Below are positions 59,337-64,000 of a DNA stretch of 64,000 bases, piece by piece (positions within the stretch are counted from its first letter, which is position 1; every line of letters begins with the position of its first letter). The notes below the pieces were generated by a model. The model did not search any database and was not told the DNA's origin. It saw only the letters and a list, made by a program, of their open reading frames with translations. Both the position numbers and the translations under genes were made by a program. Source of the stretch: Blastomussa wellsi (lineage: Eukaryota; Cnidaria; Anthozoa; Scleractinia; Plerogyridae); the NCBI GenBank assembly GCA_947652115.1, contig OX393566.1:15428494-15492493 (forward strand), written 5' to 3'.

Positions 59337-61504
59337 AATTTTTTAAACCAGTTTGGTTCATTTCATTAGTCCACCTTTAATAATAAATTTTAGGTTTTCA
59401 AAGTGAACAAAACGAACAACATCTGGCTCTGGTCTCGCAGATGGTAATCTGATACGCGTCAAATTTTCAGCAAGGTTTTTTCCTTTTATTTGCTAACCAC
59501 ATTATCGCTTTACTCTTCAGCACAATCTGATAATGATGCAGAATATTTACAGTATTTACTGATGTCAACACCGGACCTCACATCCTGAATATTGCAACGT
59601 AACAATTCTACAAATTCATTCATTCGTTCCATCGGCAAAAAAAAGTCTGAATTGCTGTTCGACAGCAATGTTGTAAGGAGCCTAACTCAAGACTGCTAGG
59701 GGAAAATTGCAGGGTACAAATTTTCTTTGTCCGGCCAGATATGAGATGTGACCGAGCTAAAACGTACTTGGCTGGTCACTGTGACCAGAGACTCTACGGA
59801 AATTATTTTCAGCCCTGCTATTCCAATTTAGTTTGTTCAAAAGGCAGTGAGTTTCTCGCACTCAGATAAATGCACTGACAAGTTCACTGTAATTGATTTT
59901 CCAATCTTTATAAAGTGTCCACACTAGAAACATCGCTATTGCAGCAAAAAATAAAAAGGTAGAGCTTCTAGCAAGTCCTGGCCATCTTCCTCATAAAAGG
60001 AACCACAACCACTAGCCCCTAATTTGGCAGCAATCAATATGCGAAACGACTGCTAGTTGTTTCGCCATTTCATCTTTCAACTTCTTTCCTCAGAAGCAAA
60101 TGGGTATGACCGGCTTTCCATTTCCATGATGACATCAAGAATGCAACCCGCAAAATGAAAGTCTAACACAAGAACCTACTGAAAATACTAAAAGAGAACT
60201 GGAGAACTAAAGTGGGATTGCAAGAAAGATGCTAGGAAGGAAATGTTCAGTTGTGAAATGGGGCACTCACGTCAGGAACTTGTCGACACCCAGCTGGCAG
60301 TAATTAAAACTAAAAAAATTGTTTTTTATTTCTTTTTTGGTAACAAAAAAAGCTTCGATTTTTTTGCCAAAGAAAGACCATAAACTTCCCAACAGGAACA
60401 TCCGAAAAAAGGAAATTTTTGAGCGAAACTGAGGTGTACTGATATGTTAATGATCATCACTATCTTTTTTTCCTACTGCTTTGTCAAATATATGTTTAGT
60501 CCCTTCATGAGTTTATCAGTGCTGTTTCTGCATCAACCTCTTGTCAGTATTCCACTCACACACAATAATTACCACTCTATGATCATTAACTTGCACATTA
60601 GTATATTGCCTAACTTTCCAGTGCAAGAAAAATGTATTGGTATTATGTGTGCTGTAGCATCTTAAGACCCTCACATCATGAAAAAACATGAATGGATTAT
60701 TTCCAACAGAGTTTCTCTTTTAAACAATTATTTCTGCTATAATTGGTGACTAATATTTGACTACCTTCAAGCTGGCTTGATCCATCAGATAAGTCTTTGA
60801 CTTGCAACATTTCTAGGACATCTTCAGAAGGAATGTGCCTTGTAAAAGGACATAAAGATCCTTGCCTGTGTAAAAATATCACCGCATAACCTTGCTGAAG
60901 AAAATATCTTAAGGAACCAAAGTTAAGGAATGACTGGTACGAAACACTGAACCTACAAAATTTAATAAGCGATTTCCAAGTTGCCTTCTACCTCTGTTTC
61001 AAAATGAGTCTTGGTGCACAATCTTTCATATGAAAATGAGTTTGGTTCTCAAAACAATAGACGAGTGAGTAACATGCATTTAGATATGAAAGGTTGTACA
61101 CCGAAACTCACCTTTGAACAGAGGAAAACGGCATCTCGGTAATGGCCTATTATGCCTTGCAATGAATATATCTTACAAACCAAGCGCAAGGGCCATACTC
61201 AGAAAATACCATGACCCCAGTAAGGTCCTGGAGTGAAAAAAGCTTGGTTGATAAGAGACTAAGCAGGCAGCCCAATGGGTTGAGAAGAGTCAGAGACAGA
61301 ACAGAAAAAAAAACCTATTGGATATTTTGGTGACAGGAAATAATATCCTGATGTTGTTTTACAAACCATTAAAAGTATAGAGGGACTTTTATGAAAGTAA
61401 AGTTTTTTCATTTGAATCATGGTCTGGGAAATTATAGAGCAATCTGATTAGTTGATTTTAGCTATTGCCCCTTTGAGTACCCCTGTCATATAATAATTGA
61501 ATAG

Positions 61505-61549
<45 letters not shown>

Positions 61550-61912
61550 GTATAACAATATAATTTGGTTTTATCAACTGGGTTGATAATACCAAATTAT
61601 ATTATAATATAATAATTGAAGTTGACTGTAGGTGATGACCAGGTTTTTCAGACCAAACCAATCCTGCAGAACTAACGCTTGGCAATACAGAGAGAGAGAT
61701 CTGTCTGATACCCAGATGAATCCATAAACCCACCCTACCCACTCCCCAACAGAGGAAATGTACCTCCAGGTATGAAAGGACTACAATTTCATTAATTAAT
61801 TGCAGTATATACTTAAAGGATACTCAGCAGAAGCAGATCCTCTTGTACCAATGCTGAAATTGTCGATGAAACGGACAGCATTTTCCTCTAGTGGTACACG
61901 GGTGCCTCCTGA
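42290..61912 (-). CDS. PPCS: Phosphopantothenate-cysteine ligase (seven exons, N-terminal exon missing)
   Basis: PPCS joins 4'-phosphopantothenate to cysteine, the second step of coenzyme A synthesis, in the cytosol. Exons 61824-61912, 60765-60907, 56277-56329, 53859-54020, 52932-53048, 43583-43648 and 42290-42478 total 819 nt (272 residues plus stop) and join in phase at every GT-AG junction. Visible family signatures: SGGTRVPLE (nucleotide-binding Gly loop), [61 protein letters not shown] (split by an intron after Met), [23 protein letters not shown], and [16 protein letters not shown] with [10 protein letters not shown] near the C-terminus. All match the human protein (about 311 residues). 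The first exon, which should end in a V-T just before SGGT, was not found up to 64000. Introns contain most of the window's transposons. Confidence 0.94.
43083..43385 (+). mobile_element. tRNA-derived SINE, full-length copy (303 bp)
   Basis: Head GGCGCAGTGGCCTAATGGTT (A box) and GGGTTCGAGCC (B box), then the body GTTCTTGGGCAAGACACTTT, CACCCAGGTGTATAAATGGG, and GGTAACCCTGCGATGGACTA, ending GCAGACTTACC. Two more copies are at 48977-49261 and 53196-53320. Confidence 0.85.
43583..43648 (-). CDS. PPCS: PPCS 66 bp exon
   Basis: Acceptor ccattacag, donor gtactt, 22 codons, [20 protein letters not shown] then HQ. It lies 9.3 kb from the preceding exon; that intron contains the LINE and several MITEs. 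Confidence 0.92.
43649..45285. other. PPCS large intron, segment without recognised features
   Basis: Several 62-78 codon ORFs, none with a family. No repeat pair was identified. Confidence 0.4.
45286..45479. repeat. Direct tandem duplication, period 97 bp
   Basis: CAGGATTTTAAGTAAAAGTT starts copies at 45286 and 45383; the two units look identical over their full length, which implies a recent duplication. The T-rich part lies where the 3' poly-A end of the minus-strand LINE would be. Confidence 0.85.
45480..49900 (-). mobile_element. Tx1/L1-type LINE, ORF2 degraded and split by a SINE
   Basis: Minus strand, in order: APE-type endonuclease (49894-49265; [39 protein letters not shown]); spacer region (48957-48408); reverse transcriptase (48213 to about 47230; [66 protein letters not shown]); connection region (47243-46341; [24 protein letters not shown]); and a C-terminal zinc knuckle (46278-45883; [19 protein letters not shown]). 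Breaks: SINE insertion at 48977-49261, a TAG after TISRL at 48408, a frameshift near 48235, another near 47230 and one near 46335. ORF1 was not found, so the copy is 5'-truncated and dead. It sits in a PPCS intron on the same strand. Confidence 0.92.
48977..49261 (+). mobile_element. tRNA-derived SINE inserted in the LINE
   Basis: Same family as 43083-43385, starting at GGCCTAATGGTTAGTGCGCT and ending GCAGACTTACC, opposite in direction to the LINE. The B box GGGTTCGAGTCC is intact. It splits the endonuclease from the rest of ORF2. No clear target-site duplication was seen. Confidence 0.88.
50398..50815 (-). mobile_element. DNA transposon 3' remnant with acidic C-terminal ORF
   Basis: On the minus strand an open frame 50808-50725 reads [20 protein letters not shown] then EGESDGE and stops. 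An acidic tail of this kind is common at the end of pogo/Tigger-like transposases; that link is tentative. The other side ends near TTACCGTAGTTATTTACC with CTATAAGCCGAGC / GGCTTATAGCCGAG inverted blocks (50420-50500), as in a transposon terminus. Confidence 0.45.
50664..50690 (-). terminator. Histone-type 3' stem-loop
   Basis: Minus strand: AAAAAAC, stem GGCTCC, loop TTTA, stem GGAGCC, then ACCAAA. Six perfect pairs, four-base loop and the ACC flank match the histone mRNA 3' stem-loop pattern, except that the last stem pair is C-G rather than U-A. It begins 42 bases after the stop codon at 50725, the usual distance. No clear purine-rich downstream element follows. Confidence 0.55.
51348..51961. 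mobile_element. piggyBac-type MITE with TTAA target sites (614 bp)
   Basis: TTAA at 51344-51347 is followed by CCCATTGACTCCTGG; the right end TTAGGAGTCAATGGG is followed by TTAA at 51962-51965. The inverted ends are about 14 bp. A truncated copy is at 465-542, and TTAACCCATTGACATCTG at 56582 is a related end. The overlapping 159-codon minus ORF is not called. Confidence 0.8.
52140..52640 (+). mobile_element. Two tRNA-like SINE units in tandem, period 293 bp
   Basis: GACTGAGTAACCGCG occurs at 52152 and 52445, each followed about 60 bp later by TAGCTCAGTGGTTAGAGCGT (A box), CCGACTAGATCACGG and the B box GGGTTCAAA, then CTCGGATTTTTTTCCGAG. Each unit resembles a tRNA head but lacks a paired acceptor stem. 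Confidence 0.75.
52932..53048 (-). CDS. PPCS: PPCS exon with KHKIQS
   Basis: Acceptor acctgtacag, donor gtgaaa, 39 codons: [20 protein letters not shown] then [19 protein letters not shown]. Confidence 0.94.
53196..53320 (+). mobile_element. 3'-truncated SINE (family of 43083)
   Basis: GGTGGCCTAATGGTTAGTGC, a B box CAGATTCAAGCCC and GTTCTTGGGCAAGACACTA, then similarity ends. Confidence 0.75.
53859..54020 (-). CDS. PPCS: PPCS exon with LAAAVSDFY
   Basis: Acceptor ctgttttag, donor gtaggt, 54 codons from [20 protein letters not shown] to [18 protein letters not shown]. Confidence 0.94.
54165..54540 (-). mobile_element. Penelope-like terminal fragment in inverted orientation
   Basis: On the minus strand it reads the last residues of the GIY-YIG ORF ([20 protein letters not shown], then [12 protein letters not shown] and stop at 54425), the terminal repeat with a hammerhead-like motif (54335-54288), and then ACTTCCCAC..GCAGCACCACAGTTTCC..AACTTACCCCCTC, which is the start of a further unit (also seen at 61501-61600). 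It faces away from the main element at 54537-55885. Confidence 0.8.
54288..54335 (-). ncRNA. Hammerhead-like motif (core U4 to C), copy B
   Basis: Identical in architecture to the motif at 24772-24819: CCGACGA, GGGC/GCTC stem II, GAA, ACGT, C, with stem I GATTC-GCT pairing to AGC-GAATC. Confidence 0.5.
54537..55885 (+). mobile_element. Penelope-like element: reverse transcriptase C-half, zinc finger, GIY-YIG endonuclease, terminal repeat
   Basis: The open frame 54537-55687 encodes [20 protein letters not shown], the catalytic box [10 protein letters not shown] (Y-x-D-D), [15 protein letters not shown], then [31 protein letters not shown] (both GIY-YIG motifs) and R-x-x-EH, ending at the same C-terminus as the 24.9 kb copy. 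The first 27 codons of the apparent ORF (from 54455) are the antisense of the inverted tail and are not part of the protein. Fingers and upstream domains are missing. Small in-frame losses (after FREH and after AVCG) distinguish it from the other copy. The terminal repeat follows at 55688-55885. It lies in a PPCS intron, opposite in direction. Confidence 0.9.
55777..55824 (+). ncRNA. Hammerhead-like motif (core U4 to C, stem III broken), copy C
   Basis: CCGATGA, GGGC/GCTC, GAA then ACAT instead of palindromic ACGT, then C; stem I GATTT-GCT with AGC-GAATC. The CG to CA change removes the C-G pair of stem III, consistent with CpG decay. Confidence 0.4.
55886..56276. other. PPCS intron, nothing recognised
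   Basis: AT-rich, without supported features. Confidence 0.4.
56277..56329 (-). CDS. PPCS: PPCS 53 bp micro-exon
   Basis: Acceptor gttatcaccag, donor gtatgc; TT completes a Val codon, then [17 protein letters not shown]. It matches the human ALPGFAEALRSYQEA segment in length and spacing, and phase fits both neighbours. Confidence 0.82.
56770..57225 (+). mobile_element. Retroelement reverse transcriptase C-terminal fragment, probably Penelope-like
   Basis: The frame contains [20 protein letters not shown], then [35 protein letters not shown] and [13 protein letters not shown]. The L-D-I-K-I block is the strand after the catalytic box in Penelope-like reverse transcriptases, and the V-Y-I-S-Q-L-V-R block recurs in cnidarian retroelements. 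Catalytic box and nuclease are absent; the lineage is uncertain. Confidence 0.6.
57226..57682. other. Between two Penelope-like fragments, nothing recognised
   Basis: Contains a GCGCGCGCGC simple stretch at 57275-57288 and no other supported feature. Confidence 0.45.
57683..58585 (-). mobile_element. Penelope-like element, reverse transcriptase with catalytic box, no nuclease
   Basis: Minus frame: [52 protein letters not shown] (F-x-D-D box), [12 protein letters not shown], then, after an in-frame TAA at 57926-57928, the same frame continues [20 protein letters not shown] and [20 protein letters not shown]. The GIY-YIG part is missing and similarity stops near 57683. At 58545-58565 a short duplication repeats SQKPI. 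It is a third Penelope-like lineage in the window. Confidence 0.82.
58600..59305. other. PPCS intron, nothing recognised
   Basis: Overlapping ORFs of 61-72 codons without family resemblance. Confidence 0.4.
59306..59355. mobile_element. Half copy of the foldback MITE at 5298-5460
   Basis: ATGTTGTGGTTTAAATTTAT then CCTTGGTTTAAAATTTTTTA and AACCAGTTTG match one arm of the 5.3 kb element base for base over about 45 bp. Confidence 0.75.
59356..60764. other. PPCS intron, nothing recognised
   Basis: No supported coding, RNA or repeat feature. Confidence 0.4.
60765..60907 (-). CDS. PPCS: PPCS exon with GYAVIFLHR
   Basis: Acceptor ggttccttaag, donor gtagtc. Encodes [20 protein letters not shown] then [21 protein letters not shown] nearer acceptor (tcttcag, 60895) would break the frame with the previous exon, so the one at 60908 is chosen. 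Confidence 0.9.
60985..61135. mobile_element. Foldback MITE with about 40 bp arms
   Basis: CCTCTGTTTCAAAATGAGTC then TTGGTGCACAATCTTTCATA at the left is matched by TATGAAAGGTTGTACACCGA then AACTCACCTTTGAACAGAGG at the right. Confidence 0.7.
61501..61612 (-). mobile_element. Penelope-like terminal/leader fragment
   Basis: The block GAGGGGGTAAGTTTCT, CTGTGGTGCTGCGTC and AAGTATAACAATATAATTTG then GTTTTATCAACTGGGTTGAT also occurs at 54181-54270. The hammerhead part is missing and the fragment ends in AT-rich DNA. Confidence 0.75.
61824..61912 (-). CDS. PPCS: PPCS exon encoding the SGGT loop
   Basis: Acceptor catgttatag, donor gtatcc, 29 codons plus GA. It reads [20 protein letters not shown] then [11 protein letters not shown] is completed by A of the next exon to give Glu. 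Confidence 0.92.
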
Positions 61913-63609
61913 CTATAACATGAATTTAGATAATCAAATGTCACTTTGAATTGCTTTGCCACACATCCAAAAAGGCAGAGACAGTACATTAACAATTGTA
62001 CTCAACCAGTTGTCCAGCATTATTGTGACGAAGACACCAGTGAATTTGGCCATCTTTCAGTTGATGGTACAAACTACTTACAGGGTCTGGAGGGGTTTTT
62101 AGTGTGTAGAAATCTGCCGCAATTACCTCCGTGTTTACTTTGTCTCTGGATTTCTTCAATTCAAAACAATAGTTTCGCAAAGGCCATATGTAAGAACCAA
62201 CCTGAGACTACTATAGAAAACCAGAGATGCACGCAAGGTGCCTGGGCTTAGTTTTGTCTGCAACACAGGCTAACGTCAAGGATGCCTCCTCAGGGGAGGG
62301 CAAATATCATGCTTGATCCACCTGTGCACAGTTACTCTGCAAGCCATCATGCTCTTCCATCCTCTTTCTTATAGTGTGAAAATTCAAAGTATCAATCGAA
62401 CAGGCCAATCTACGTCTTGCATAATTTATCACCTAATGTAGAAATTGGTCTTTTGCTGTGTTTTTTTGGGGGAAAGAAAATACAGGATTCAGGATACAGG
62501 ATACCAATGAAAAAAGCTTGGGAAGTGGGATTTTCGTGAAAAGGCAGCGGTAATGCGGGATCAGAACCCCCAACCCTACTTTCCAGACCCTGATCTCTCA
62601 GTTTTGTTGTCACTAATAAACTGCTACAGGAAGCAATATGATATTGGAAAACAAATATTGGCTTGATGACAATCATGGAACAAAATAAATTATTTCAATA
62701 TCACCCACTGTTTATTTGTTAATGTGTAGTTAATGTGTAATCAATAATTATTTTCCACACCTCGCCCACAGATTTTTTCTAAGGACCCCACTCCCCCCTT
62801 TTTGGAAAGACCCCCCCAGGAATTTCCAATCCCTTCGGTGGGGGAGGTATGGATATTTTCTGGAACTACACAATAGCAATGTCATTTCACATGCTGGCCA
62901 TAAAATGTTCCGCCTGAAATCAAGCCATGAACAAGATCTGTTGAGACAGTTGAATTTCATGGCTTTTTTGGTCAAGTACTGGCTGCCAAGTGTGTCAGTC
63001 AAGAGGCCCACTGATGTTGACCTATGTATTCCTGGGCAAGAAACTTTCTTTTTAATTCAAACCACAAAGCTACTTGTCCAAAAAAAATAACTTACATGTA
63101 CAACAATACTACATGGTAATATAAAAACTGATCAATTCATTTTCAAAAGCAAGAAAAGCGCTAATCGCGCTGAACACAAACACGTGTGGTATCATGTGCC
63201 TGCTGTTATACTGTACAGCAGGACTCGCATGGAATTTAATGAAGGCACTAAGCTTGACGAAATCAAACACACAACGTAAACAAAATGATATTTTAATTTA
63301 CTTTTTGCAAGAGCTAGTTATTTTTTAGGGCACTTAAGTTATCAAATATGGAAAGAATGATTTATTGTCTATCCAAAGAAAGCAGGTAGGTAAAGTTTGT
63401 TGACTTTTTTTTAGTATGACCTCTACAACTTGGTCGTCCATTCGGACAACTGGACTCGCGTTTTTGCTTGTCCGAACGGAAAATTTACCCGTCCCAGACG
63501 TTCGGACAGCCCAAGTTTCCTGCCCTGTATTGGCTAAGTATTGGTCACTCTCGGTTTCTATTGAATTTGATAGTTGGCAATCAAGAGGTGAAGGTGGTAA
63601 ATATCTCTA
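61913..63609. other. PPCS first intron region; first coding exon not located
   Basis: I looked on the minus strand for an exon ending in V-T before SGGT and did not find one. A C-run and G-run patch lies at 62760-62850. Several 60-101 codon ORFs have no family. Confidence 0.4.
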
Positions 63610-63805
63610 GTTTTCTGTCTAATTGTTCTTCATTTTAATTTCATCTTGTAAAACTGTAACTGAGGAGGCCTAATTAACATAAGCTACATAGTTTCCTTTA
63701 CACTCCTCACCATTCTTACCTTTACTCTTTTTATCTTATTTTGTTTTCATTATAATAATGTTATCTGAGGTGTGGCAAATAAATAAATAAATAAAAACAC
63801 AATGG
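63610..63805 (+). mobile_element. LINE-like 3' tail with AAAT repeat end
   Basis: AT-rich tail ending GTGGCAAATAAATAAATAAA. An AATAAA-type signal followed by a four-base tandem tail suggests a CR1/L2-like end; no coding part is visible. Confidence 0.4.
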
Positions 63806-64000
63806 GAGAACCAATCGGATTTCCAACCATGAAGCACATCTGAGTTTTTACTATATGATTATAAAGCTGATCTAAAACTTTCTTTGATCACAAATGTCCA
63901 GTGCTCGAAATTAGAAAAAAATCCAGGTTGTCCTTATGGCAAATGCCAGACAATCTCAGGCAACCAGCCCTTTATTTTTCCTAAAAACTGGTTGCCCAAA

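Noticed and set aside
60895..60907. Nearer acceptor (tcttcag) for the second PPCS exon
   Set aside because: Using it breaks the frame with the upstream exon; the acceptor at 60908 gives [12 protein letters not shown], which fits the family.

Overview
This is a 64 kb piece of an animal nuclear genome. It is AT-rich, its genes are split by GT-AG introns, and it has a very high load of repeats. The repeat types (several Penelope-like element lineages, a Tx1/L1-type LINE, tRNA-derived SINEs, TTAA-flanked piggyBac-style MITEs and many foldback MITEs) and the style of the host genes suggest a cnidarian, probably an anthozoan such as a stony coral. That assignment is an inference from family resemblance, not a search result.

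Four host genes could be assembled exon by exon, with reading phase checked across every junction. (1) IGBP1/TAP42-like, minus strand: six exons (19105-19221, 8266-8378, 4317-4401, 2307-2360, 1302-1433, 937-981). It runs off the left edge. (2) FMC1, plus strand: three exons (19333-19401, 23340-23483, 27426-27545), complete at 110 residues. IGBP1 and FMC1 start codons are 111 bp apart and point away from each other, so they probably share a bidirectional promoter. (3) A POU-homeodomain transcription factor, minus strand: exons 41534-41630 and 36609-37667, with the 5' end not found. (4) PPCS (phosphopantothenate-cysteine ligase), minus strand: seven exons (61912 down to 42290), with only the first coding exon missing. 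None of these is a simple long ORF except the last POU exon; most exons are 45-190 bp and sit in introns swollen by transposons (9.3 kb and 10.7 kb are the largest).

Layout: 0-19 kb is IGBP1, its introns holding a Penelope-like element (9.9-11.2 kb), a TTAA-flanked 2.5 kb composite element with a THAP fragment and a nested 440 bp palindrome (14.06-16.56 kb), and ribozyme-like remnants. 19-27.5 kb is FMC1 with SINEs and a second Penelope-like fragment. 27.5-36.6 kb is intergenic and full of foldback elements, including a 2.2 kb element whose inverted ends each carry an ATG. 36.6-41.6 kb is the POU gene. 42.3-62 kb is PPCS, its introns holding a degraded LINE split by a SINE, a DNA-transposon remnant with a histone-type 3' stem-loop, piggyBac-type MITEs, an inverted Penelope-like insertion and two further Penelope-like fragments.

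The most interesting signal is the set of hammerhead-ribozyme-like sequences at the ends of the Penelope-like elements. One (9956-10005, minus) has the complete conserved core and three foldable stems and sits 97 bp downstream of its element's endonuclease ORF. A second (17001-17055, plus) also has a complete core. Three others share a U-to-C change in the core. Hammerheads in Penelope-like elements are known in general, so the new point would be these particular copies and their state.
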